From contig JAWQUS010000022.1 in assembly GCA_036365455.1 (NCBI GenBank), positions 5,208,001 to 5,272,000 on the forward strand: DNA of 64,000 nucleotides, written 5' to 3'. Position 1 is the stretch's first letter, and every line of letters begins with the position of its first letter. The notes below the pieces were generated by a model. That model was not told the DNA's origin and searched no databases. It worked only from the letters and a program-made list of their open reading frames with translations. Positions 53,771 through 63,785 of the stretch are shown piece after piece. The translations under genes were made by a program, and so were the position numbers. The stretch comes from Macrosoma leucophasiata. Taxonomy: Eukaryota > Arthropoda > Insecta > Lepidoptera > Hedylidae.

Positions 53771-53914
53771 TTATATTACTCGTAACATCATTCTGATCTG
53801 TATAGTTGTTTGATAGTCTATGCTATGACATATGACATACACAATTAACTTTTTACCTTATACAAAAATAAAACTGTCTCATTACAAGGTACAAAACTCG
53901 ATACCTAGTGATTT
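53771..53914. other. no recognised feature
   Basis: AT-rich right flank of M4. Confidence 0.4.
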
Positions 53915-54571
53915 GTTAGGGTTCCGTAGTAAACAAGGAACCCTTATAGTTTCGCCATGTCCGTCTGTCTGTCTGTCCGTCCGTCCGTCCGCGGTTTAGC
54001 GCAAAAACTATCGATAGTAGAGACTTGAAATTTGGAATAAGATACCTTAATATCGCCGACAAAGTGGTAGAATAAAAACATGAAAGAAAATACATTTAGG
54101 GTAACCTCCCCTACATGTAACGCAAGGATTTTTTTTAAATTTTCGATTTCCATACAGTGTGGGATATCATTGGATAGGTCTTTCAAAAATGTTATGGATG
54201 TCTGAACACAATTTTTCGATTTAGGTAACTGTTCGTGACTTATTAAGCTTTAAAGTGAAAATTTTCGTTAGAGTCAAGTGTCCCCCCCCCTACCAACCAA
54301 ACGGTTGTTGTTAGAGATTCAAACGTTACGGCAATAGTAGCTATATATAATGAAATTAAAAAAAAACTATCACACTTATGTTGGCCCTTGCAAGTTTGCG
54401 ACTAATAGTCGACCAAATATATTTTACTCGAAAATTTCGAACGGAGATGTTCGATAAAAAAAAAATATTTATTTTTTCATTACATATCTTAATCTGTAAA
54501 TACACTATACATATACGGAACCCTAAACTGCGCGTAGCCCGACACGCACTTGACAGGTTTTTTTTTATCGT
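53915..54571. mobile_element. repeat N, ~650-bp LINE-like element
   Basis: Opens TAGGGTTCCGTAGTAAACAA and GGAACCCTTATAGTTTCGCC with a (GTCC)n/(GTCT)n run. Closes ATACGGAACCCTAAACTGCG and GCCCGACACGCACTTGACAG, then T9. These ends are familiar from insect non-LTR remnants. No coding domain survives. Confidence 0.6.
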
Positions 54572-55889
54572 CGTTCTATTTCATAACAAAAGCGACCTTA
54601 TCTTATAAGAAGAAGTTTAGAAGTCATAAAAAATAACTTCGTAGTCTGCTTTGTATCTTTGCTCCATCGAGCAATTAATCAAACTGCTTTCACACTTAAT
54701 TACGCTTCTCGAATTAAGGAAAGCTCATTAAAATAATTAGAGCAACAAATAATTGGGGAAAACAAAATGATAAACTTCGAAGTAGATCATAAATCACAAA
54801 GTTTACCGTTTCTTAAACGTAATCTTACCTTCGTAAACTCATTTTGGAAGTTTAATTAAAATTAAAGGTAAACAAAGTAACACTTGCCAATGAAACCACT
54901 TTAGGATTTTTACCCAGAATTCCTTTACCGAAAATTAAAAATAAATAACACAATTGCGTGTCAAATTCAAAATTTATATTTCCCGCGTCAATGAGTCACT
55001 TCACTTTTTTGTGGCAATGGCACGAATATTTTTATGCCAAGTTACAATTGTTATTTTTTCGATTCGTGATGCTAACACAGTCAAACAACTTAGAGGGACC
55101 GAATTCACGAATAGACTGAATTTCACCGTGTAAAGTTATCGGTTGCCTAAACTATACACGAGTAAAACTCAACCTTAACCGTGAACGTTAAGGTCAAGTT
55201 TTATTTGCAGTTCGCTTCAATTCCAACCCTAACCTTACTAGCATTAGAAACTGAACTTTATCTATTTGAAATAGGGTAGAAATTCAAATGTAGATGAAGT
55301 TAGAGAACAATACAAAAAATAGCTTTATTAATTGCATGGATAAGGAAATCGGGAACGTTAGTTTTGACTATTTTCTGGCCTTGTTTTACTCACAGAAATT
55401 ATTAAGGAGTGAAAGAGACGTAACTAGGTACTTTTGAATGCATAATGCTTAGTTTATAACTATAGCCAAACTTAAGGTTTTCGTGTTGACCTAACAAAAT
55501 ATTAACACAATTTTCTGCTGTATCTGATTCAGAATTTTTTATTTATTTATTTAATACTTTATTGTCACAATATAAAACATATTGACAAATGGCGAACTTA
55601 GCGCTAAAAGCACTGTTTTCCAGTTAACAATTGGGAGTCTAGAGAGCTATCTGAGCGGCACAACAGTTATAAATGAAGAAAATTTAAAAACAGAAGTATT
55701 ACTTATACTTAATCAAATACAATACATATAATATAAGTATATTAAATACATATAGAGAAATTAATAAAAACTACATATACATAATACAAATACTGTAATA
55801 AAATTTCTTAACATATTATATCTATAATTCTTAATAGCTTAGATGTCTTGCACTCTATTTTACACCAATAAATTATGTTAACCTATTTG
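54572..55889. other. long AT-rich stretch, one LINE-tail trace
   Basis: 1.3 kb without SINEs. 55540-55680 (TTTATTTATTTAATACTTTA, TTGACAAATGGCGAACTTAG) resembles a reversed LINE 3' tail. No reading frame with features. Confidence 0.45.
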
Positions 55890-56544
55890 TTTTTGTGGAA
55901 GTGGCAAACAAGCATGCAGTTCACATTGATGTTAAGTGATGACTGCAGCCTATAGACACCCACACAATGGCTAGAGATATAAATGCAGATGCGTTACCAC
56001 TTCTGAGGCCTAAGGTGTTATGCCTCTGTGTCGGAAATTACAGCGGCGTACATTACCACCTGACCGGAACACGATAGTGCTGAACACTGCCATTTAGCGG
56101 CAAGTATATGAAGCGCGCATGGCCCAGCGGCTGGTGCAGATCGTAAGCGATCTGCTCGGTTAAGCACTACGGGCGCGGTCGGCTAGTGTGATGGGTGACC
56201 GCTAGTGGCAAATCAAATGCGCGTTTCCGTGCTTCTATACTTCGGAGGGCACGTTAAGCCGTCGGTCCCGGTTGCTATCGATAGATAGCAGTCGTTAAGC
56301 CTTGTCGGAGGCCTTATGGGCGGTTTGAAAACATCCGACAGCGGGTTGGCCACTAACCCACCCACCTCCACCAATCCACATTGGAGCAGCGTGGTGGAGT
56401 AAGCTCCAGGCCTCCCCCCAAAAAGGGGAGAGACTCGTGCCCAGCAGTGGGACGTATAATGGGTTGCCATTATTATGTATATGTGGTAATGCAGTGGTGT
56501 CTGTCTGCGCCCGCGAGCTCCGTCACTGGAGCTCTACCACCAGT
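55890..56544 (-). mobile_element. SINE-A split by SINE-5S
   Basis: Tail part 55890-56109, head part 56483-56544 (GTGGTAATGCAGTGGTG to CTCTACCACCAGT). The SINE-5S entered at GTATAT within the conserved AGTATATTAGGTAATGC motif. Confidence 0.87.
56110..56476 (+). mobile_element. SINE-5S, full length, 6-bp duplication
   Basis: Flanked by GTATAT (56104-56109, 56477-56482). Complete 5S-like head, CTATCGATAG, tail TTGCCATTATTAT. Contains a small tandem CTTCTATACTTC change near 56232. Confidence 0.87.
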
Positions 56545-56652
56545 AAAATTCACTGAGGTTAAAATGCAATTCAACTGAATTCTTAGTAGCATTGATTTCT
56601 TGGACTTTTTACACCAGTAAATTAAAAACAGAAATTGACCTAATTTATTTTG

Positions 56653-56936
56653 CTGATGGTAGAGCTGCAGTGACGAAGTTCGCGGGCGTAGGCACCACCG
56701 CATTACCTAATATTCTTTCCGCTAAATGGTAGTGTTCAGCACTATCGTGTTCCGGTCTGGTAGTAATGTACGGCCCTGTAATTTCCGACACAGAAGCATA
56801 ACACCTTAGGCCTCAGAAGTGGTAACGCATCTGCATTATGACCTCTGGTATTTGTGTGGGTGTCTATAGGCTGCAGTCATCACTGAACATCAATGTAAAC
56901 TGCATGATTGTTTGCCACTTTCATTACATAAAAAAG
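56653..56936 (+). mobile_element. SINE-A, full length
   Basis: CTGATGGTAGAGCTGCAGTG head to poly(A5). Confidence 0.86.
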
Positions 56937-57024
56937 TATTGATCTATTCAAAAGTAAAAAAAATATTTGCGTGAAATTGGTTACGTATTTTAAAAAAAAA
57001 AAATGTGTCACACGGATTCTCCCC

Positions 57025-57115
57025 CCCCCCCCTCCAAAATGACAGACTGTTTTGCATCGGTAATGAACGCTATGGCTACTCCCCTCCAGTCCGTCGCTGG
57101 CCCGTGTTGCTCTAT
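57025..57115 (-). mobile_element. hAT-type MITE end
   Basis: AAAATGACAGACTGTTTTGC to GCCCGTGTTGCTCTATG; the rest is missing beyond a C10-C12 run. Confidence 0.72.
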
Positions 57116-57116
57116 G

Positions 57117-57195
57117 GCTACACTTCGTAACTCTGTGCTACGGTTCGTAGCGATGTGCTACGATTCGTAGATAAGTGCTACGCTTTACGCGGTCG
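57117..57195. repeat. 20-bp minisatellite, ~3.7 units
   Basis: GCTACACTTCGTAACTCTGT, GCTACGGTTCGTAGCGATGT, GCTACGATTCGTAGATAAGT, then GCTACGCTTTACGCGG. Starts two bases after a hAT MITE end. Confidence 0.8.
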
Positions 57196-57254
57196 TCGTG
57201 TGTTCTGTACTCTTTAAGACCTGCGCAGACGAATTACATTTACCCCGAGGTCAC

Positions 57255-57541
57255 ACAACACCGGAGGGGAGTAGCCATATGCAGGCTGGCCCCTCTATAA
57301 AAGTACAAGCCCAAATGGGCCTATACCTGTCGCCTAGATGTTTAAATGTGTGCGTGAAATTGTTTCTGTATTTTGTTTAAGTCAAGGTGTGAGTTTCGTA
57401 GTAATAGACGATTTTTGTAGGGTGCATGTGTGTCGCACGCATTTCCCCCCGCAAAAAATGACAGACTGTTTTGCATCGGTAATACGCGCTATGGCTACTC
57501 CCCTCCGGTCCGCCGCGACCGGTGGGCCGCGTTGCTCTATG
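57255..57541 (-). mobile_element. hAT-type MITE, copy 4
   Basis: CAACACCGGAGGGGAGTAGC to CGCGTTGCTCTATG; lacks the first few bases at the left end. No clear 8-bp duplication. Confidence 0.78.
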
Positions 57542-57599
57542 TCCCGGGGATATTTTTTCCATCAATATAGATCTCTTATAAGCTGTATGAAATACTCTT

Positions 57600-57735
57600 A
57601 TCCTATCTACCTTAGTTTATTTATTTATTTAATCTTCTATGCACTAAAACGATACATGAGGCGAACTTAATGCCACTATGCATTTTCTACCAGTCAACCT
57701 TTGGGTAGTGAGGATAGCAACGAAGTAGGTGCAAC
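57600..57735 (-). repeat. LINE 3' tail remnant
   Basis: On the minus strand ...AAAGGTTGACTGGTAGAAAA then GCATAGTGGCATTAAGTTCG, a style seen at the ends of insect Jockey-like elements. Confidence 0.4.
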
Positions 57736-58186
57736 ACTGGTGAAAATATATGAGAATAACTATATTAAGATGATTGATATATAATATTAGATATAATATA
57801 ATAATATGATTATATATATTAGATATATGTATTAGATATAAATATATATAAATATACATATATACGTATATAACTAAGACGCAAATATATAATAAATATA
57901 ATAATTATAATTAGGAAATATCACGATGAATAATTACTACAGCCTGTGAAGCTACTAGCCAACTAAGTTTAAGTAATGTTCCCGAATTTTCCGCTTAAAA
58001 GAGCACTTGCATGTTAGTTAGTGCTTAGTCCTTCATGTGCGTTAACACAACGGACTAAGAGTACCCCGACAGAGTGACTCCGACTGTCATTTCTTAAATG
58101 GTGGCGTAGCAACTCGCCCAGGGTACAGGTAGTAAATATATATTTCTTGATTTCCGATTTTTATTTCCTACTAGCTGACCCTAGAC
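57736..58186. other. AT-rich; no gene
   Basis: 57770-57905 is almost pure A/T with ATATATTAGATATA words. The rest is unassigned. Confidence 0.45.
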
Positions 58187-58373
58187 TAGACTATACAAAT
58201 CACGGAATGGAGTGGCCCTCAGGGAAAACGGAAAAAAGGGAGGCTAAAGAAAAGATGGAAAGATGATGTAGTCACTGTAGCTGGCAATAACTGGATGACA
58301 ACAGCCCAAAACGGGGAACAATGGAAAGAGATGGAGGAGGCTTTTACCCGGATGGGATCAAAATTATGAAATA
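58187..58373 (+). pseudogene. LINE ORF2 C-terminus (RTE-like)
   Basis: QGKRKKGRLKKRWKDDVVTV then AGNNWMTTAQNGEQWKEMEE and AFTRMGSKL-stop. The RW.DD...AG..W...AQ..EQW.....A pattern is the usual tail of RTE-like ORF2. Only the last ~50 residues remain. Confidence 0.72.
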
Positions 58374-58389
58374 TATAATAGGTATACTA

Positions 58390-58687
58390 ACTGGTGGTAG
58401 AGCTCCAGTGACGGAGCTCGCGGGCGTAGGCACCACCGCGTTACCTGATTTACTTGCCGCTAAATGGTAGTGTTCAGCACTATCGTGTTCCGGTCAGGTG
58501 GTAATGTACGGCCCTGTGATTTCCGGCACAGAGGCATAAGACCTTAGGCCTCAGGAGTGGTAACGCATTTGCATTTTGACCTTGGTCTTTGTGTGGGTGT
58601 CTATAGGCTGCAGTCATCACTTAACATCAATGTGAACTGCATGCTTGTTTGCCACTTCAATTAAATAAAAAAAAAAAAAAAAAAAAA
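58390..58687 (+). mobile_element. SINE-A, full length, long poly(A)
   Basis: Complete head and about 19 A at the end; among the youngest copies. Confidence 0.9.
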
Positions 58688-58800
58688 CTAACACTAGATT
58701 AAGGATTCAAGATGTAAACTAACACGAATACTGACAAAAAGAAAAATGTTAAATCATAATTATGAATAAAAAAGCTATATTATTATTATTATTTATTATT

Positions 58801-59058
58801 TCCTAGCTGTCCCGGCAAACTTCGTACTGCCTCACAATGAAATAAAGTGTCAGAGATTTGATAGATACGGACTATTTGTATGGAAAATAAAATTGTGGTT
58901 TTAACTATTTCCATTCAATTTCTTCATATTTTCTTACCTTCACGACCTTCCCTAGACTTTCGAAAATCATTAAAAACCAAAATTTGCCAAATCGGTCCAG
59001 CTGTTCTTGAGTTTTAGCAAGACTAAAGAACATCAATTGATTTTTATATATAAAGAAG
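58801..59058 (-). repeat. repeat K, copy 4
   Basis: CTAGCTGTCCCGGCAAACTT to CATCAATTGATTTTTATATA. Confidence 0.72.
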
Positions 59059-59066
59059 ATAACTAA

Positions 59067-59334
59067 GTGACGGAGCTCGCGGGTGAAGGCACCAAGGCAT
59101 TACCTAATATACTTGCCGCTAAATGGTAGTGTTCAGCACTATCGTGTTCCGGTCAGGTGGTAATTTATGGTTCTGTGATTTCAGACGCAGAGGCATAACA
59201 CCTTAAGCCTCAGGAGTTGTAACGCATCTGCATTTCGACCTTTGTCTTTGTGTGGGTGTCTGTAGGCTGCAGTCATCACTTAACATCAATGTGAACTGCA
59301 TGCGTGTTTGCCAATACCATTACATAAAAAAAAA
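59067..59334 (+). mobile_element. SINE-A, head truncated
   Basis: Starts at GTGACGGAGCTCGCGGGTG, 8 bp after repeat K. Confidence 0.85.
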
Positions 59335-59363
59335 TTGACATAACATGACATATGTGTATATTT

Positions 59364-59654
59364 ACTGGTGATAGAGCTCCAGTGACGGAGCTCGCGGACG
59401 TAGGCACCACCGCATTACCTAATATACTTGCCGTTAAATGGTAGTGTTCAGCACTATCGTGTTCCGGTCAGGTGGTAATGTACGGCTCTGTAATTTCCGG
59501 CACAGAGGCATAACACCTAATGCCTCAGGAGTGGCAGCGCATTTACATTTTGACCTCTGGTCATTGTGTGGGTGTCTATAGGCTGCAGTCATCACTTAAC
59601 ATCAATGTGAACTGCACGCTTGTTTGCGACTTTTAAAACATAAAAAAAAAAAAA
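59364..59654 (+). mobile_element. SINE-A, full length
   Basis: ACTGGTGATAGAGCTCC to A13; its TAATGCCTCAGGAGTGGCAG variant is shared with the 995, 36966 and 40683 copies. Confidence 0.88.
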
Positions 59655-59747
59655 TTGTTTTTCACCATAATTTACGTACATTGTAGTTAATTGCGTCACA
59701 TATCATAAGCGATTCATGTGATCCAAAATCCGTACATAAATATTAAA

Positions 59748-59822
59748 CTAGCTCTCCCCGCAAACTTCGTATTGCCTCACAATGAAATAATGTGTCAAAG
59801 GTTTGATGTATACGGACTACTT
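59748..59822 (-). repeat. repeat K, partial
   Basis: CTAGCTCTCCCCGCAAACTT to TATACGGACTACTTAAAA, then a different repeat. Confidence 0.6.
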
Positions 59823-60371
59823 AAAACCGCGATATCTCCCGAGATATTGATTTGAATCGAATGAAGTGAAGGGCAATTTCGTTTTAAATGAAGTATTTGT
59901 GATGAATAACATATTTATTTCTATAATGATTAATAATAAAATATCATGTTTTTATAAACACCTTCGCAAATACTGCATTATTTTGGAACAACTTTCGTTA
60001 GTATAAAAAACCTTATAGTGAGCTAACGTTAAAAGATAGACATATGCTGTCGCTAATTTCCTTTTAGAACTTTTGAAGGGAAAAAAACCTGTAGTACATG
60101 ATTTTTGTGAAACTTTTACCGTTTACGCAGCGCATGCAGTGGAAGCTCTCAATAGGAAAAAAAATCCCCCGATTTTGAAATATTCTTCTTTAGTGCTCCG
60201 CTCCTATTAGTCTTAGCGTAATTATATATAACTTAAAGCCTTCCTCGATAAATGGACTATCTAACACTGAAAGAATTTTTCAAATCGGACAAGTAGTTTC
60301 TGAGATTAGCGCGTTCAAACTAACAAACAAACAAACAAACCAACTCTTCAGCTTTACAATATTAGTATAGA
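59823..60371 (+). repeat. LINE-like remnant with (ACAA)n end
   Basis: AACCGCGATATCTCCCGAGA start, TTTCTGAGATTAGCGCGTTC, a run of five ACAA/AACA units near 60326-60345 and AATATTAGTATAGATTA. A familiar insect interspersed repeat; no ORF. Confidence 0.5.
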
Positions 60372-60743
60372 TTATTATATAATATTACAAATGCGAAAGT
60401 AACTCTGTCTGTCTGTCTGTTACCTTTTCAGGTCCAAAAGACTGAACCGATTTTAATGAAAGGAGATGTTGCAAAAATGTACGGACCTCCGGCCATGTAT
60501 TGTACACAATATCATTAACAGGCTAAATCAATATAAAAACGTTATTTACTGCGTGTTTTCACTTATTTAGCTTTGTTTGCAGTTACAAAACATTCTTTGC
60601 AGTTAGAATTGCAACTCAAAACCAATATGGCGAATAGGGCGGGCGATGTCATTTTAACAAATGCCACCAATAATCGATACTAATCGATTTCCAATTTAAA
60701 GAAATTTATTTTTATTTTTAAAGAAAAATGGAAAGAAAAATTT

Positions 60744-60818
60744 GACTTCAGGCGAGGCTCGAACTCGCGACCTACTGGGAATCTAGTCCAGCCGCTCTTC
60801 CAATTGAGCTACTGAAGC
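60744..60818 (-). repeat. tRNA-like sequence in tH repeat (4)
   Basis: Complete cloverleaf-like unit, acceptor GCTTCAG with one G-T pair, both polymerase III boxes. Confidence 0.72.
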
Positions 60819-61053
60819 CCTGCCCGATTTGTCAAATCTTTCCTTCACATCTATTGCATTGCTTTATGGTAGCAGTAGCGCCATCTATTACCAACTATGC
60901 TAGTTAGGCAACCGATATAATAGACTTTTCAGTTTATTGAATATCGTAAAGAAGTCGCTTTTACCCTTAATAATTGTTTTTATATTACTTCGCATTAACA
61001 CATGCTTGTGAAAATATATTTTTATTTTTAAAGAAAAATGGAAAGAAAAATTT

Positions 61054-61128
61054 GACTTCAGGCGAGGCTCGAACTCGCGACCTACTGGGAATCTAGTCCA
61101 GCCGCTCTTCCAATTGAGCTACTGAAGC
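61054..61128 (-). repeat. tRNA-like sequence in tH repeat (5)
   Basis: Identical to the unit 310 bp upstream. Confidence 0.72.
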
Positions 61129-61363
61129 CCTGCCCGATTTGTCAAATCTTTCCTTCACATCTATTGCATTGCTTTATGGTAGCAGTAGCGCCATCTATTA
61201 CCAACTATGCTAGTTAGGCAACCGATATAATAGACTTTTCAGTTTATTGAATATCGTAAAGAAGTCGCTTTTACCCTTAATAATTGTTTTTATATTATTT
61301 CGCATTAACACATGCTTGTGAAAATATATTTTTATTTTTAAAGAAAAATGGAAAGAAAAATTT

Positions 61364-61412
61364 GACTTCAGGCGAGGCTCGAACTCGCGACCTACTGGGA
61401 ATCTAGTCCAGC
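61364..61412 (-). repeat. tRNA-like sequence in tH repeat (6), truncated
   Basis: T arm and part of the anticodon region only; joins Spy-like sequence at GTCCAGC|TAACTATCCC. Confidence 0.75.
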
Positions 61413-61708
61413 TAACTATCCCAAGCGTAGGCTGTATCGCCGCCATGTTGAACATGGGTGAAAATGATAAAATCGTTTGAATTGAATGTGGTTGTAACTC
61501 AAAAATATAATCTTGAATAAATTAATTGTATTTTTTTCGGATTCATCTTTTATTTACCCATTTTTTGAGGTAGTGTATGAACCAGAGCCGAGCTCGCAAC
61601 ATCTCCTTTGGCACAGAGATAGAGCTGACTTTGAGAAAGAACATAGGCTTACTTAGTTATTTATAAAACGACATCCACGCGGACAAAGCCACGGGCAACA
61701 ACTAGTGA

Positions 61709-62562
61709 CATATAAACTTTTTAATTTGACTTTGAAATAATTATAGCTAAGTGTGTCCGATTGGGCATATTACCAAATTCCTATAAAGCGTATAAGAAGT
61801 TTCTCAATTTTAAAAAATCTTATAATGCTTTTGCTGCAATAGCCGTTAACATCATTAGCAACATTCGGAATCAAAATAAAACCAACTTCGCTCAAGACTT
61901 GAGGTGAACCAGAACAGAAATACATTCTAAAATTGATGAATCAGCAGTCTCTACTAATTTATCCTCAGTATTGAAACAACTGAAATAATTATTGGATCCA
62001 ATTCAATTTTAGACCTTATAGCATTGAACACAGAGCCTGTAAATCATTTTACTAAACGCAAACACATCCGTGTTGAAATCTTAACAATCAGCGATATATT
62101 TTTCGGGCTGAACACAATGGAATTTGTAACTTAACTGGCAAGTTATACGGTACAATATTGCAAAAGCTTCATGGATTTCGACGAGAATACAAGTCGATAT
62201 ATTTACAAATACAAAATGATTCTTTTTATCTGAGCTTACTTTTTTATTCATACATTTGAATAGAAACAACTGGCTCTTCAAACAATCGTCGAATAGAATA
62301 CAGTCTTAGATTATTGATTGGTTTTAATTTTACTGTTATACAACTTGTAACAGGATTAAATGTACAACCCGAGACTAGTTTGTTCAGAATCGATAACCGA
62401 ATCGATTTCAGGCATTTTTAATATAGGTAATAGTTTGTCCCAAAATTAATTACAATTAAGGAAATTATGGTCACCCATTTGGTGAACAGTCAAAACAAAC
62501 GAAAATGAGACTAACGTCTATCCAAAATAAAATGCTAGTCTCAACAAGTTCATTAGAAATGT
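61709..62562. other. unique AT-rich sequence, no gene called
   Basis: Some stretches look like decayed coding sequence (for example 61780-61860), but every frame has many stops and no family is recognised. Confidence 0.4.
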
Positions 62563-62620
62563 TTTATATATTATTTCGCATTAACACATGCTTGTGAAAT
62601 ATATTTTATTTTAAAGAAAA

Positions 62621-62745
62621 GTATGAATGTGCATGTATGAAGAGAATGATGAAGGTAGACGAGGCACGAGAGGTTTGTCAGAACCGGGATGTCTGGCGCT
62701 CTACACTCTCTGCCTACCCCGTTAGGGACCTGGCGTGAAGATACA
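62621..62745 (+). mobile_element. LINE-R 3' end with 10-bp duplication
   Basis: Flanked by TTAAAGAAAA (62611-62620, 62746-62755). Contains CMKRMMKVDEAREVCQNRDV, WRSTLSAYPVRDLA-stop and GATACAT. Confidence 0.87.
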
Positions 62746-62771
62746 TTAAAGAAAAATGGATAGAAAAATTT

Positions 62772-62846
62772 GACTTCAGGCGAGACTCGAACTCGCGGCC
62801 TACTGGGAATCTAGTCCAGCCGCTCTTCCAATTGAGCTACTGAAGT
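62772..62846 (-). repeat. tRNA-like sequence in tH repeat (7)
   Basis: Full unit with perfect ACTTCAG/CTGAAGT acceptor; CCTACTGGGAATCTAGTCCA anticodon region as in the others. Confidence 0.72.
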
Positions 62847-63076
62847 ACTGCCCGATTATTTTTCTTTAAAAATAAAATATATTTCACAAGCATGTGTTAA
62901 TGCGAAATAATACAAAACAATTATTAAGGGTAAAAGCGACTTCCTTACGATATTCTATAAACTGAAAAAGTCTATTATATCGGTTGATTAACTAGCATAG
63001 TTGGTAATAGATGGCGCTGCTGCTACCATAAAGCAATGCAATAAATGTGAAGGAAAGATTTGACAAATCGGGCAGG

Positions 63077-63151
63077 ACTTCAGTAGCTCAATTGGAAGAG
63101 CGGCTGGACTAGATTCCCAGTAGGTCGCGAGTTCGAGTCTCGCCTGAAGTC
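63077..63151 (+). repeat. tRNA-like sequence in tH repeat (8)
   Basis: Cleanest copy: all acceptor, D and T stem pairs intact. The only abnormal part is the anticodon arm (GCTGG/CCAGT stem with a 9-base loop ACTAGATTC). Confidence 0.75.
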
Positions 63152-63230
63152 AAATTTTTCTTTCCATTTTTCTTTAAAAATAAAATATATTTCACAAGCA
63201 TGTGTTAATGCGAAATAATATAAAACAATT

Positions 63231-63578
63231 AACATATTGTTGTCGTACAAAAATTACATAAAACAAATATTTCCGACAAAATAACAATTATTTTTTGAGT
63301 ATTTTTTCATGATTCTAAGTTTTTTCTGTATCTATTTTTTATTGATATAGTGTACAAGGTGCGGGCCCAACGTTGAACTTGTCCTTTAGCCGATTCAAGT
63401 AAACTAATCTAAAGGGAGCTATCTACTGATCGGATTAATGGAAACTTTATCTAAACTATTGCAAACTTGTTCAAAGATTATAATATTATCTAGGATTTTG
63501 TTGATAAGTTACTATTTTAGAGCTATAGATCGCAATATTTTTCACTACATACTATTAAGTCCCCTTTTTTTTAATAAG
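63231..63578. other. no recognised feature
   Basis: AT-rich. A short LINE-tail style motif (GGGAGCTATCTACTGATCGG) near 63415. Confidence 0.4.
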
Positions 63579-63785
63579 AGGTAGAGCCCCTGTGACGGAG
63601 CTCGCGAACGTAGGCACCACCGCATTACCTAATTAACTTGACGCTAAATGGTAGTGTTGAGCACTTTCGTGTTCAGGTCAGGTGGTAATGTACGGCCCTG
63701 TCATTTCCGGCACAGAGGCATAACACCTTAAGTCTCAGGACTAGTAACGTATTTGCATTTTGATCTTGGTCTTTGTGTGTGTTTG
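63579..63785 (+). mobile_element. SINE-A, 3' truncated by tH
   Basis: GAGGTAGAGCCCCTGTGACG to GTCTTTGTGTGTG, then directly the tH end. Confidence 0.82.

Larger units (their letters stand above)
60711..61412 (-). repeat. tH tandem array, 310-bp period, 2.3 units
   Basis: AAGAAAAATGGAAAG recurs at 60721, 61031 and 61341, exactly 310 bp apart. Each unit holds a tRNA-like sequence, CCTTCACATCTATTGCATTG, GCGCCATCTATTACCAACTA and TCGCATTAACACATGCTTGT. Units are almost identical. The third stops within the tRNA part at 61412. Confidence 0.92.
60462..61606. mobile_element. Spy-like element, copy 2
   Basis: 1145 bp with perfect 11-bp inverted ends, GGAGATGTTGC and GCAACATCTCC. It lies exactly between AAA and TTT, with the unoccupied GAAATTTGG visible at 17248-17256. 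No bases are duplicated. The absence of a duplication and the AAA|TTT target define the Spy transposon group, distant relatives of IS5/ISL2EU/Harbinger. No transposase gene; the interior is taken by tH tandem units. Confidence 0.8.
60372..61708 (+). mobile_element. retroelement remnant F, split by Spy-like element
   Basis: Left part 60372-60461 (GCGAAAGTAACTC, (TCTG)n, GATTTTAATGAAA), right part 61607-61708 (TTTGGCACAGAGATAGAGCT to GACATCCACGCGGAC). Together they match 17181-17340. Confidence 0.78.
62563..63230. repeat. inverted tH pair with LINE-R tail inside
   Basis: A minus unit (62563-62850, interrupted) is followed by a plus 3' end, the spacer and a complete plus unit ending GTTAATGCGAAATAATATAA at 63230. 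The outer ends are inverted copies of each other. Confidence 0.82.

Noticed and set aside
53915..54571. A complete long terminal repeat of an LTR retrotransposon
   Set aside because: No second copy in direct orientation, no TG...CA ends and no primer-binding site; the ends fit non-LTR remnants better.
60711..61412. A CRISPR-like array (regular repeats)
   Set aside because: The period is 310 bp with no spacers; units are identical along their whole length, as in a satellite.
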